Source of the DNA: Omnitrophica bacterium RIFCSPHIGHO2_02_FULL_51_18 | GTDB lineage: Bacteria > Omnitrophota > Gorgyraeia > 2-02-FULL-51-18 | Assembly: GCA_001804125.1 (NCBI GenBank) | Contig: MHFI01000058.1 | Span: forward strand, 19,559 to 51,791 | Length of the DNA stretch: 32,233 nt | Direction: 5' to 3' | Notes under the pieces: model-generated | What the model was told of the DNA's origin: nothing | Seen by the model: only the letters and a program-made list of their open reading frames with translations | Database searches by the model: none | Made by a program: the position numbers and the translations under genes | Shown: positions 1 through 7,870 of the stretch, in pieces | Layout: the number at the start of each line of letters is the position of its first letter | Position numbering within the stretch: position 1 is the stretch's first letter

Positions 1-138
1 TACGAGATTAAGGCACAGGGCCGCCGGGAAGGCATGAAGACGCTGAGGGAGTGCGGGATCGTGAACGTTTTGAAAGGAATCACGACTCCCGAAGAAGTGA
101 TGCGCGTGACCGTCCGTGACCAGGACATGGAAAAATGA
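1..138 (+). CDS. PilB/GspE-type pilus assembly ATPase, C-terminal fragment (5' end outside window)
   Basis: An open frame runs from base 1 to a TGA at 136-138 and encodes the last 45 residues of a secretion/pilus assembly ATPase. The segment EGMKTLRECG followed by GITTPEEVMRVT is the typical C-terminal end of PilB/GspE proteins and closely parallels the C-terminus of the next gene (GMDTLREDALKKL, GVTTMEEVLRVT). The start lies upstream of the window. The stop overlaps the next start codon as ATGA (135-138), so the two ATPase genes are probably translationally coupled. The catalytic motifs are not visible, so PilB, GspE and PilT-like roles cannot be separated. Confidence 0.8.
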   Translation, partial: YEIKAQGRREGMKTLRECGIVNVLKGITTPEEVMRVTVRDQDMEK

Positions 139-1862
139 AAAACTTAAGCGAATGCATCATTGAGATTTTAAAAAGCTCCAAGCGTGTAAGCGAGGCGGAC
201 ATTCAGAATGCGCTGATGCTTTACGCCAAAGAGGGCGGCGGCAGTCTCCGCGATGTGCTGGTGCGCATGGGGCTCATTACGGAGAAGGAACTTATGTCCT
301 TGTTGGGGTTGGAGCTCGAGATCCCGTTCTTAAGTCTTTCCAAGATGAAGGTGGACGGGGAGCTCCTCAAAATGATACCGGAAAAAATGGCCAAAAGGCA
401 CCAGATCGTTCCTGTTTCTAAAATAGGCGGTAAATTGACGCTGGCTACCGCGGATCCTTTCAATATTATCGCGACGGACGATATCGCCCTGCTTACGAAG
501 TGCAAGGTGGAATACGTGCTGAGCACCGCTAAGGAGATCCAGGAGGCATTGGACCGCCTGTATGCCGGCGAAACCGAGAGCATCCATTCGATTGCCAGGG
601 CCGTTGAGGAGACCCAGGAAGACATCGAGTTCGTGAAAAGCGAGGAGGAGTTCGAGATCTCCCGGCCCGATGCGCGGAGTTCCGAAGCGCCGATTGTCAA
701 GATCGTGGATCTTGTACTGCGTGAGGCGCTGAAGAAAAGGGCCAGTGATATTCATGTCGAGCCTTTTGAAAATATCGTCCGGGTGCGTTATCGGATCGAC
801 GGAAATCTGGAGGAAGCTTTGACGATCCCGAAGAAAAATCAGAATGCGGTGCTGACCCGGATTAAAATCATGTCCAGGCTTGACATCACGGAAAACAGGG
901 TTCCGCAGGACGGGCGGTTTAAGATCCGCATCGATGACAATGAAATCGATTTTCGTATTTCGGTTTTGCCGGTGTATTTTGGCAATAAAATCGTGATGCG
1001 CCTTTTGAATAACAGCAACCTGAGCGTCGGTTTGGACACTCTCGGGTTTATGCCGAAGACCTCCGCGGCGTTTAAGGAAGCGATCACGAGGCCTTTCGGC
1101 ATGATCCTGATCACGGGCCCCACGGGGAGCGGCAAGTCCACGACGCTTTATTCCATCTTAAGCCAGCTCAACACCCCCGATAAGAACATCATCACGATTG
1201 AAGACCCAATAGAATACCAGGTCAGAGGAATTACCCAGATCCATGTCCGTGCCGACATCGGCCTGACGTTTGCGAACGGTTTAAGGGCCGTTCTGCGCCA
1301 GAGCCCGGACATCGTGATGGTGGGAGAAATCCGTGACGGCGAAACCGCGGACATCGCGGTGAAGGCGTCTTTGACGGGGCAGTTGGTGTTGAGCACCCTG
1401 CATACCAACGACGCGGCGGGCGCCATCACGCGCCTGATGGACATGGGAGTTGAACCGTTCCTGATCGCGTCCAGCGTGATTCTCGTGGCGGCCCAGCGTT
1501 TGTGCCGGAAGGTTTGCCCCTATTGCAGGGAAAAAACGGACATTCCCAAGGAAGTGTTCGAGAGAATGGGCGTGTCGATCGGCGGGATCGTGGAAGCGGC
1601 GGGTGCAAAGAATTTTTTGAAAGGCAGGGGATGCGCCAAGTGCAATCAGACCGGCTATCTGGGCCGCGTCGCGATACTGGAGGCGTTGACCCTCGATGAT
1701 GCCATCCGGGACATGGTGATGCGGCGGGCTTCTTCCCATGAAATCAAGGATTATGCGGCAAAAAAAGGAATGGACACCCTGCGCGAGGACGCCCTGAAAA
1801 AGCTCAGCACCGGCGTCACCACGATGGAAGAAGTTCTGCGCGTGACCTCCGAGGACGAATAA
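135..1862 (+). CDS. pilB: Type IV pilus / type II secretion assembly ATPase (PilB/GspE family)
   Basis: This 575-residue protein is a full-length hexameric assembly ATPase that would power pilin polymerisation from the cytoplasmic face of the inner membrane. The N-terminal 150 residues fit the T2SSE/MshEN N-domain. The catalytic core has Walker A GPTGSGKST at residues 328-336, an Asp-box/Walker B region (DIVMVGEIRD) near 390-400 and a His box LSTLHTND. A tetracysteine zinc site follows (CRKVCPYC from residue 457, with GCAKC near 500), which is typical of PilB/GspE and absent from PilT. The start ATG overlaps the stop of the upstream ATPase by 4 nt, and pilC follows after one base. It is the second of two tandem ATPases, so assignment as PilB rather than GspE is by context (pilM-Q nearby). 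Confidence 0.92.
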   Translation: MKNLSECIIEILKSSKRVSEADIQNALMLYAKEGGGSLRDVLVRMGLITEKELMSLLGLELEIPFLSLSKMKVDGELLKMIPEKMAKRHQIVPVSKIGGKLTLATADPFNIIATDDIALLTKCKVEYVLSTAKEIQEALDRLYAGETESIHSIARAVEETQEDIEFVKSEEEFEISRPDARSSEAPIVKIVDLVLREALKKRASDIHVEPFENIVRVRYRIDGNLEEALTIPKKNQNAVLTRIKIMSRLDITENRVPQDGRFKIRIDDNEIDFRISVLPVYFGNKIVMRLLNNSNLSVGLDTLGFMPKTSAAFKEAITRPFGMILITGPTGSGKSTTLYSILSQLNTPDKNIITIEDPIEYQVRGITQIHVRADIGLTFANGLRAVLRQSPDIVMVGEIRDGETADIAVKASLTGQLVLSTLHTNDAAGAITRLMDMGVEPFLIASSVILVAAQRLCRKVCPYCREKTDIPKEVFERMGVSIGGIVEAAGAKNFLKGRGCAKCNQTGYLGRVAILEALTLDDAIRDMVMRRASSHEIKDYAAKKGMDTLREDALKKLSTGVTTMEEVLRVTSEDE

Positions 1863-1863
1863 A

Positions 1864-3078
1864 ATGCCCCAGTACCGCTATAGTGCCAAGGATAAGACGG
1901 GAAAAACGGTTTCAGGAGCGCTGGAGTGTACCGACGAGAAGACGCTGATCGGTTTATTGCGCCAGCAGGAGCTGGTCATTCTTTCGGTGCAGCAGGACAA
2001 GAGGAAGAAAAGGTCTTCGCAGAAAGGGAAGTTCCGGAGTAAAATCAAGCTTTCGGAGCTCGTTTTGTTTTCAAGGCAGTTGGCGACGTTGATAGACAGC
2101 GGTATTTCGCTGGTCCAGGCGCTCGATATCCTGGCCGAACAGATGGATTCCGCGGCCTTCAAAGGCATCCTCACCGCAGTCAAGAAGGACGTTTCCACAG
2201 GCTCCAGTTTTCATGACGCGCTTGCCAGGCACCCGCGGGCCTTCTCGCCTCTTTTTGTCAACATGGTGAAGGCCGGCGAATCCAGCGGCTCGCTCGATGA
2301 TATCATGGAGCGCCTGGCTTCTTATTTGGAAAAAACGGATTCGTTGATCCGGAAGGTCAAGTCCGCGCTGATTTACCCGAGTGTCGTGGCGACGATGGCG
2401 GTCGTGATTACGCTTGTTTTGATGATCAAGGTCGTGCCTGTTTTCAAGGCGATGTTTGCCGATTTGGGCGGCGAGCTGCCGATCCCGACGCAGCTATTGA
2501 TCGCCATCAGCGATTTTTTGGTGCACTCGTTCCCGATTTGGGTCGGGGGATCGATCGCCGCCGCCGTTATGTTCAGACGATTCTTAAATACGGATAAAGG
2601 GCGGTTCCTGTTCGATCATTTCAAGCTTACGATGCCGATTTTCGGAACGATCTTCAGGAAGGTGGCCATCAGCAAATTTTCACGGACGTTGTCCACGCTG
2701 GCCAAGAGCGGCGTGCCGATCCTGACGGCGCTTGAAATCGTCTCCAAGACCGCGGGCAACGTGGTGATTGAAGAGGCGGTGAATAAAGTCAGAGCCAGTA
2801 TCCGGGAAGGGGAAAACATCACGGGCCCGTTGACTAAAGCCAAGGTTTTTCCGCCGATGGTGGTCCGGATGATTGCCGTGGGCGAGCAGACCGGGGAGCT
2901 TGAAAAGATGCTGACCAAAATCGCCGATTTTTATGATGACCAGGTGGACGCTTCGGTGGCCGGAATCACAAGCTTGATTGAGCCGCTCGTGATCGCCTTT
3001 TTGGGGGTAGTCATCGGCGCCATCGTGATCTGCATGTTTTTGCCGATCTTTAAGCTACCCAACATTATCTCAGCCTGA
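1864..3078 (+). CDS. pilC: Type IV pilus inner-membrane platform protein PilC/GspF
   Basis: The 404-residue length and the two repeated T2SF domains (about residues 67-190 and 270-392) identify the polytopic platform protein that couples the ATPase to pilin extraction. Family signatures visible include ELVLFSRQLATLIDSGISL in the first repeat and SKFSRTLSTLAKSGVPI in the second, the conserved MVKAGESSGSLD and MIAVGEQTGELE helices, and three hydrophobic segments around residues 170, 220 and 375-395. It begins one base after the ATPase stop, so the two are in one operon. Its TGA (3076-3078) is followed within 2 bases by the -35 box of the pilin promoter. Confidence 0.94.
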   Translation: MPQYRYSAKDKTGKTVSGALECTDEKTLIGLLRQQELVILSVQQDKRKKRSSQKGKFRSKIKLSELVLFSRQLATLIDSGISLVQALDILAEQMDSAAFKGILTAVKKDVSTGSSFHDALARHPRAFSPLFVNMVKAGESSGSLDDIMERLASYLEKTDSLIRKVKSALIYPSVVATMAVVITLVLMIKVVPVFKAMFADLGGELPIPTQLLIAISDFLVHSFPIWVGGSIAAAVMFRRFLNTDKGRFLFDHFKLTMPIFGTIFRKVAISKFSRTLSTLAKSGVPILTALEIVSKTAGNVVIEEAVNKVRASIREGENITGPLTKAKVFPPMVVRMIAVGEQTGELEKMLTKIADFYDDQVDASVAGITSLIEPLVIAFLGVVIGAIVICMFLPIFKLPNIISA

Positions 3079-3079
3079 T

Positions 3080-3108
3080 TTGACAAAAAAACTTACTTGT
3101 GTTATACT
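3080..3108 (+). promoter_or_regulatory. Sigma-70-type promoter of the pilin gene
   Basis: A consensus -35 TTGACA (3080-3085) is separated by exactly 17 nt from TATACT (3103-3108), with a TGN extended -10 (TG at 3100-3101). This is the best-looking promoter in the window. It would give the pilin its own strong transcript with a leader of roughly 155 nt, independent of pilB-pilC. Confidence 0.75.
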
Positions 3109-3114
3109 TCGAAT

Positions 3115-3269
3115 AGGATTTGAGAGTTCTGATAAGAGTTGATAATTTAAGGTTAGAGGAGACGAAGTCTGACCGGCCATTCTGCATGAGAATACTCCTC
3201 CTCGCGCCTTAGTGACTCCCGGAGCCCTCGAATGAAGAAAGACGAAGTCGTACAACGGGAGGACTTGCA
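3115..3269 (+). promoter_or_regulatory. Structured 5' leader of the pilin mRNA with possible SD sequestration
   Basis: The leader contains several nested complementarities. GAGGAG near 3156-3161 can pair with CTCCTC near 3196-3201, enclosing small hairpins AGAC-GAA-GTCT (3160-3170, in competition with the outer stem) and ATTCT-gcatg-AGAAT. Further down, CTCCCG (3216-3221) is complementary to CGGGAG (3256-3261), which covers the Shine-Dalgarno sequence GGGAGG just before the pilin ATG. The decamer AGACGAAGTC occurs at 3160-3169 and again at 3240-3249. I recognise no known riboswitch consensus. A translational regulator of pilin dosage is an inference. Confidence 0.4.
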
Positions 3270-3617
3270 ATGATCCTACATAAGAACAAGTCAGGTTTTA
3301 CGCTTGTTGAAATTATGATCGTGGTTGCCATCATAGGTCTTTTGGCGGCGATTGCGGTTCCTAACTTCATCCAAGCCAGAACGACGACTAGGACTAACAT
3401 ATGCGTCAATAACTTGAGACTTATTGACGCGGCTAAGGAACAGTGGGCGATGGAAAATAACGGTGACACAGGCGATACGCCTGACCCTCTCCCTTATCTT
3501 AGAGGAAACGTGTTACCGACCGAACCGCAAAGTGGTTCGTATACCGTGGGCGTCGTAGGCACCCCGCCGACCTGCAGTATTGGGGGCACTCACGCATTAC
3601 CTGTAGTGGCCCCGTAG
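3270..3617 (+). CDS. Type IV pilin / GspG-like prepilin
   Basis: This 115-residue protein has a class III (type IV pilin) signal: a short basic leader MILHKNKSG, cleavage expected between Gly9 and Phe10, then FTLVEIMIVVAIIGLLAAIA with Glu at +5 of the mature protein. The hydrophobic helix is followed by VPNFIQARTT and a conserved helix (NNLRLIDAAKEQWAMEN) seen in short GspG-like pilins of environmental lineages. The C-terminal part is short and proline/glycine-rich with a single late cysteine (besides Cys in the helix region), so any disulfide loop would be small. It has its own promoter, a strong SD (GGGAGG, 7 nt before ATG) and a terminator, consistent with the major subunit. No prepilin peptidase gene lies in the window. 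Confidence 0.9.
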   Translation: MILHKNKSGFTLVEIMIVVAIIGLLAAIAVPNFIQARTTTRTNICVNNLRLIDAAKEQWAMENNGDTGDTPDPLPYLRGNVLPTEPQSGSYTVGVVGTPPTCSIGGTHALPVVAP

Positions 3618-3646
3618 CCTGCATCGTTAGTACACAGCATGAACGG

Positions 3647-3682
3647 AAATACCCCCCTCTTTCCGGAGGGGGGTATTTTTTT
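3647..3682 (+). terminator. Rho-independent terminator after the pilin gene
   Basis: A 13-bp perfect stem (AAATACCCCCCTC at 3647-3659 with GAGGGGGGTATTT at 3666-3678, loop TTTCCG) runs into a T tract through 3682. It isolates the monocistronic pilin transcript from the pilM operon. Confidence 0.92.
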
Positions 3683-3695
3683 GCCTCCTTAGTTT

Positions 3696-3724
3696 TTGAC
3701 ATTAGGAGTCCTGTGTATTACAAT
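3696..3724 (+). promoter_or_regulatory. Sigma-70-type promoter of the pilMNOPQ operon
   Basis: TTGACA (3696-3701) and TACAAT (3719-3724) are separated by 17 nt, directly after the pilin terminator. The predicted leader to the pilM start is about 65 nt. It contains AGTTGATAATTT (3733-3744), a 12-mer that is also in the pilin leader (3137-3148). Confidence 0.7.
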
Positions 3725-3794
3725 TGGTAAATAGTTGATAATTTTTATTAAAAGAAAATAGAAATAATAACCTAAACATGACCGTGGGGCTTTT

Positions 3795-4808
3795 TTGAAG
3801 GATAAAGTTTCGTTCACGCTGGGTATTGATATCGGCAGTTACTCGGTGAAATGCGCAGAAGTGTCGCATGAAGAAGGCCGGCCGCCCAAGCTTCAGCAGG
3901 TGGTCCGGGTGCTCATTCCCAACGCATCGAAGGAGGGCGCCGCCGAAGCTTTTCGGCAGCTTTTTTCGAAGAGGTCCTTTTCCGCAAAGAAACTCCGTGT
4001 GGCGGTGTCCGGGCCGGCGCTTATTATCCGGCGCATCCAGATGCCGCGGTTGACGTATTCTGAGCTTAAAGGGGCCATGCGGTTTGAAGCCGAAAGCCAC
4101 ATCCCGTTTCCGATCGATGATTGTCTGCTGGACTTCCAAATTCTCGATGAGACTCCCGATAAAAAAAAGATGAATGTGCTGTTGGTGGCTGCCAAGCGTG
4201 ATTTGGTCCAACAACGCCTGCAGGGTGTGGCGGCCCACGGGATGGACGTGGAGCTCGTGGATGTGGACGTTTTTTGTGTCATCAATGCGTTTGAAAAGCT
4301 GGGCGAAAATTCGCAGGGAGAGCGCGTGCATGGGTTGTTGAATATCGGCCATCAGGGCAGTTCCTTTGCGGTCATTCAGGACAAGCTTCCTTTTTACGTG
4401 CGGGAAATCGCGGTCGGCGGCCGGGAGGTCACGAAGGCGCTGGCCCAGATGCAAGGAATCCCGGAGCCGGAGGCCGAGAAACTGAAAATAGAAAATGCGC
4501 CGGAGGTTTCGTCGGCCGTTCAAAAGGGGCTCGAGCCTTTGATGGACGAGCTTCGGCATGCGGTGGATTATTTTGAGAACGAATCAGGCGAGTCGCTTCG
4601 GTGGATAGGTTTGAGCGGCGGCGGCGCAACGGCGCCTGTGGTTTCTTCGCTTTTGTCCGAAGAGCTTGGCCGGACCGTTTCTTTATGGGACAACTCGAAG
4701 AAACTGTCCGTATCCGAGAGCGCAGACCGGGAGCTTCTCGCAAAACATTCGGGAGAGTTTAACGTGGCGTTGGGGTTGGCGCTTCGCGGAGTCAAACAGG
4801 GAAAATGA
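3795..4808 (+). CDS. pilM: Type IV pilus assembly protein PilM
   Basis: The 337-residue actin-fold protein is the cytoplasmic ring component that binds the N-terminal tail of PilN. The nucleotide-binding fold is visible as LGIDIGSYSVKCAEV near the N-terminus, the phosphate-2-like LLNIGHQGSSFAVIQ in the middle, and IGLSGGGATAPVVSSLL near residue 270. The start is a TTG at 3795, placed 5 nt after GGGG (3786-3789). No in-frame ATG precedes it. A nearby ATG at 3778 is in another frame and ends after six codons. The gene overlaps pilN by 4 nt (ATGA). It heads the pilM-N-O-P-Q operon. Confidence 0.92.
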   Translation: MKDKVSFTLGIDIGSYSVKCAEVSHEEGRPPKLQQVVRVLIPNASKEGAAEAFRQLFSKRSFSAKKLRVAVSGPALIIRRIQMPRLTYSELKGAMRFEAESHIPFPIDDCLLDFQILDETPDKKKMNVLLVAAKRDLVQQRLQGVAAHGMDVELVDVDVFCVINAFEKLGENSQGERVHGLLNIGHQGSSFAVIQDKLPFYVREIAVGGREVTKALAQMQGIPEPEAEKLKIENAPEVSSAVQKGLEPLMDELRHAVDYFENESGESLRWIGLSGGGATAPVVSSLLSEELGRTVSLWDNSKKLSVSESADRELLAKHSGEFNVALGLALRGVKQGK

Positions 4809-5437
4809 TAGAAATCAATCTGCTTCCCCAGGAACTGAGAAAAAAAGAGGCGCTGAGGTTCGTCATTCCCAACATTTTTAACCGCCGGTTTGTCGTGACG
4901 CTTGCCGGCGTTCTTTTGACCGCGCATGCGGTTCTCGGCGCTTTGACCGTTTACCAAACGACCCAAAGGGGGCGCACTCAGAATCAGACGGACTCCTTGA
5001 GGGAGCTCATGAAAGAAACGATTGGCCGCAAATCAGAGATAAAGGCCGGCAAAGAACGCCTCGATCAGATTGAGCGGATGACTGAAAGGCAGTTTTCCTG
5101 GGCAAAACTCTTAAATGTCCTGTCGGACAGCGTGCCGAAAGGTCTGTGGCTCAGGAGTTTTACGGTGGAAGAAGAGATGGGCGCCGCGGCCGGAGGACGC
5201 CAACCCGCTTCGCCGGCCCCGGCGAAGGTTCACGTATTGAAACTGGAAGGCAGTGTGGTCGGAAACGGGCAGGAAACCGCTGTGATCGGCCGTTTTATCA
5301 AATCGCTCAAAGAAGACGCCTATTTTAGCCTGGTTTTTGACGAGGTTGAGTTTTTTAACATCACCCAGCGGAGAATCAAGTCATTCAGTGTTTATGACTT
5401 TGCGATTGTCTGCGTGTTTAAAAATGGGAAGTTCTGA
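4805..5437 (+). CDS. pilN: Type IV pilus inner-membrane protein PilN
   Basis: This 210-residue bitopic protein starts with the diagnostic PilN motif IEINLLPQELRKKE, the tail that docks onto PilM. One transmembrane helix (about residues 30-50, FVVTLAGVLLTAHAVLGAL) precedes a coiled coil and a periplasmic ferredoxin-like domain containing LLNVLSDSVPKGLWLRSFTVE. A Pro/Ala-rich insertion near residues 125-142 is encoded partly by a perfect 9-bp inverted repeat (5208-5227). The start ATG overlaps pilM and the stop TGA overlaps the pilO ATG by one base. Confidence 0.9.
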   Translation: MIEINLLPQELRKKEALRFVIPNIFNRRFVVTLAGVLLTAHAVLGALTVYQTTQRGRTQNQTDSLRELMKETIGRKSEIKAGKERLDQIERMTERQFSWAKLLNVLSDSVPKGLWLRSFTVEEEMGAAAGGRQPASPAPAKVHVLKLEGSVVGNGQETAVIGRFIKSLKEDAYFSLVFDEVEFFNITQRRIKSFSVYDFAIVCVFKNGKF

Positions 5438-6018
5438 TGACTTCTAAGATTTCTTTCGAGGCCCTGGCGCGTTTTTTTAACAGCCGCAATCAGAGGGAAA
5501 AGACGATGCTGGTCATCTTCGGCATCTGTTTTGTTGTCACGGCGGACGTTCTGTTGGTTGTCCAGCCGGCCCTGAACTCCTTTTTTAAGACCCAGCCGGA
5601 GCTTCTCGCGCTGCGGGCGGAGTTGAAGGAACTGGAACAGGACAGAAAAAACGAGAAACAAATAGAGGCCCAGTGGAAGAGCTTGGGCGGGAAGCTGGGG
5701 GGATTGAGTGAGCGGTTTGTGACCTCAAGCGAAATCTCGATGGAGGATTTGTCGAAACTGGCCCAGGAATCCGGCGTCAAGATCTCGTCGCTCACTCCGG
5801 CGGAGAAATCAAAAAATGACGCGATAACCGGTGCTTACGTGCAGGTGCCGGTCAAGATCCGCGCGACGGCCGGCATTCACGCACTCGGCAGTTTTTTGGC
5901 AAAGGTGGAAACTAACGGCCTGTTTTTTAGGGTGACTCACTTGATTATCAAGGAAAATGCGATGGAAGTAAGGAATCATCAGATTGAAATGAACGTCGAG
6001 TGCTACCGAAAAATATGA
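5437..6018 (+). CDS. pilO: Type IV pilus inner-membrane protein PilO
   Basis: The 193-residue protein has a short cytoplasmic tail, one transmembrane helix (about residues 24-43, MLVIFGICFVVTADVLLVV), a coiled coil (ELLALRAELKELEQDRKN) and a C-terminal ferredoxin-like fold with the PilO-style segment LGSFLAKVETNGLFFRVTHL. It partners PilN in the alignment subcomplex between the PilM ring and the secretin. It overlaps pilN by one base and pilP by 4 nt (ATGA at 6015-6018). Confidence 0.88.
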   Translation: MTSKISFEALARFFNSRNQREKTMLVIFGICFVVTADVLLVVQPALNSFFKTQPELLALRAELKELEQDRKNEKQIEAQWKSLGGKLGGLSERFVTSSEISMEDLSKLAQESGVKISSLTPAEKSKNDAITGAYVQVPVKIRATAGIHALGSFLAKVETNGLFFRVTHLIIKENAMEVRNHQIEMNVECYRKI

Positions 6019-6395
6019 AAAGGTTATGGATTCTTTTGCTGACTTTTGGTACACTTTTTTCGGGTGTTGCGCTGGGGACCGAAGACACGGTCGTATATGA
6101 TCCGCATGGAAAGCGTGATCCGTTTGTGCCGCTTGTAACTTTGAGTTCCCGTGACGCTTCCGGCTTGATCGGCATAGAAAGCGCCGATGACCTTAAAATG
6201 GAAGGCATCGTGTACGATCCCAAAGGTTCCGCGGTGATAGTCAACGGCTCGGTTCTGAAGGAAGGCGAGGAAAGCGGCAATCTGAAAGTACTTTCCATTA
6301 AACCGGACGGAGTTTTATTTTTGGTCAATGGCAGTGAAGAATTCAGGCTTCTTTACCGTGAAGAGGCTAAAGAAGAAGCTAAAAATGAAAATTAA
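6015..6395 (+). CDS. pilP: PilP-like pilus assembly protein (secretin-inner membrane linker)
   Basis: From the ATG at 6015 this is a 126-residue exported protein. The N-terminus MKRLWILLLTFGTLFSGVALG is a signal peptide. The segment YDPHGKRDPFVPL is the conserved RRDPF-type motif of PilP. The remaining C-terminal part (MEGIVYDPKGSAVIVNG, EGEESGNLKVLSIKPDGVLF) fits the small beta domain that contacts PilQ. The ATG forms an ATGA overlap with the pilO stop; an upstream GTG at 6000 would lengthen the signal n-region without benefit. No lipobox cysteine is present, unlike proteobacterial PilP lipoproteins. Confidence 0.8.
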   Translation: MKRLWILLLTFGTLFSGVALGTEDTVVYDPHGKRDPFVPLVTLSSRDASGLIGIESADDLKMEGIVYDPKGSAVIVNGSVLKEGEESGNLKVLSIKPDGVLFLVNGSEEFRLLYREEAKEEAKNEN

Positions 6396-7836
6396 ACGCT
6401 TTTTCATAAACGGCGCGCTCGGGGCCGTTTTTCTGGGTTTCCTCGCTTTGAATCTGCAGGCGGCCCAGGAAATTCTTCCGGCGGCGGCCGAATTGACTTC
6501 GCCCGGCAATGTCACTATTGATTTTAAGGATGCGGACATCCAAAATGTGCTCCGCATCCTTTCGTTTAAGAGCGGCGTGAACATTGTGGCCGGCAGTGAT
6601 GTCACAGGTTCCGTGACAATGCGTTTGGTCGACGTGCCGTGGGAAAAGGCGCTCGACGTGGTGTTGAAAACCTATGGATACGCGTACGACCGCGACGGCA
6701 ACATTATTCGCGTGACGACGGTCGAAAATTTACGCAAGGAAGAATTGTCCACGGAAGTTTTCGTGCTGAATTATGCGCAGGCCTCGGACGTCGAAAAGTC
6801 CCTGAAGGACGTCTTAAGTGAGCGCGGCAAAGTCCGCTCGGACACGAGGACGAATACCGTGATCATGACCGACATGCCGACGATTATTCAGCGCGCCGCC
6901 AAGGTGATTGAGAGGCTGGACAAGCCCACGCCTCAGGTGGTGATTCAGGGGAAGGTCGTGGAGCTGACGCTCGGCGATGCGGACAAGCTGGGCATCAAGT
7001 GGAATCTGTCGGCCGCCATGAAGGGCGCCGCGCGTCCCAGCACTTTCCCTTTTCCTTCCAGGATGCGGACGGCGCTTCGCAAGTGGCTGCCTGAAGGCCG
7101 CGCGCCGCAAACCACGACCACCGTGGATAGTTTGGGCGTGGCGCATGATTCGACGATATCCGATTTCCCGGTTACGGGCACCGGGAGCACAACGGCCCAG
7201 TTTTTCCCGGTGGCGGACAAGGCGCAGTTTATCTTCGGGACTTTGGACTTCAGCCAGTTCCAGGTGATTTTGGATCTGATTAACTCCCGTCAGGACACGA
7301 AGATTCTCTCAGAGCCCCATGTGACCACTCTCAATAATCAGGAGGCTAAAATTTTGGTCGGAGAAGTGCTCGCGATCCCGACTTTTGAGCGAAACTCTTC
7401 GACGGGACGTATGGAGATTACGGGTTACAAAGACAGGGACGTGGGAATACGTCTCTCGGTGACTCCGCAAATCAATGCCCAGGGTGAGGTCGTGGTGAAC
7501 GTTCGCCCGCAAATCACCGCTCTTTTGGGCTATGATACGTTGACGGCCGATATCAAAGTGCCCAGGTTTTCGACCCGTGAGGCGCAGACGCAGGTGCGGG
7601 TTAAGAGCGGGCAAACGATCGCTATTGGAGGATTAATAAGGGAAAACGTAGTAGACACAAGAACAAAGGTTCCGATTCTGGGTGATATCCCGCTATTAGG
7701 CAGAGGTTTATTCAGCCACAAAGAAAAGACTGTTCAAAAAACAGATCTATTATTTTTCATGACTGTGCATGTGATGTCTAACGATACGGAAATTTCTCAG
7801 GGACATCCGACGCAGCAAGCGGCAAAAGCTAAATAA
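6385..7836 (+). CDS. pilQ: Type IV pilus secretin PilQ
   Basis: From the ATG at 6385 the product is 483 residues: a signal peptide (MKIKRFFINGALGAVFLGFL to about residue 26), an STN/secretin-and-TonB short domain (VTIDFKDADIQNVLRILS), a secretin N1 domain (FVLNYAQASDVEKSLKDVL) and the C-terminal secretin beta-barrel with KILSEPHVTTLNNQEAKI and the signature VPILGDIPLLGRGLF. It would form the outer-membrane gate of the pilus. An in-frame ATG at 6328 inside pilP would add 19 basic residues before the signal peptide, so 6385 is preferred; it overlaps pilP by 11 nt. AMIN domains are absent, so it is short for a PilQ. A terminator follows. Confidence 0.93.
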   Translation: MKIKRFFINGALGAVFLGFLALNLQAAQEILPAAAELTSPGNVTIDFKDADIQNVLRILSFKSGVNIVAGSDVTGSVTMRLVDVPWEKALDVVLKTYGYAYDRDGNIIRVTTVENLRKEELSTEVFVLNYAQASDVEKSLKDVLSERGKVRSDTRTNTVIMTDMPTIIQRAAKVIERLDKPTPQVVIQGKVVELTLGDADKLGIKWNLSAAMKGAARPSTFPFPSRMRTALRKWLPEGRAPQTTTTVDSLGVAHDSTISDFPVTGTGSTTAQFFPVADKAQFIFGTLDFSQFQVILDLINSRQDTKILSEPHVTTLNNQEAKILVGEVLAIPTFERNSSTGRMEITGYKDRDVGIRLSVTPQINAQGEVVVNVRPQITALLGYDTLTADIKVPRFSTREAQTQVRVKSGQTIAIGGLIRENVVDTRTKVPILGDIPLLGRGLFSHKEKTVQKTDLLFFMTVHVMSNDTEISQGHPTQQAAKAK

Positions 7837-7870
7837 GCTTTTAGCTTCCAAGACTTTAATAGCGGTTTTT

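Noticed and set aside
3109-3269. A c-di-GMP (GEMM) riboswitch before the pilin gene
   Set aside because: The leader is structured, but the conserved GCAAACC-type and tetraloop-receptor landmarks are not found.
3702-4559. A 285-codon open frame on the - strand opposite pilM and its promoter
   Set aside because: It overlaps pilM, the pilM promoter and the leader. Its His/Leu/Arg-rich composition and lack of a promoter or SD mark it as a shadow.
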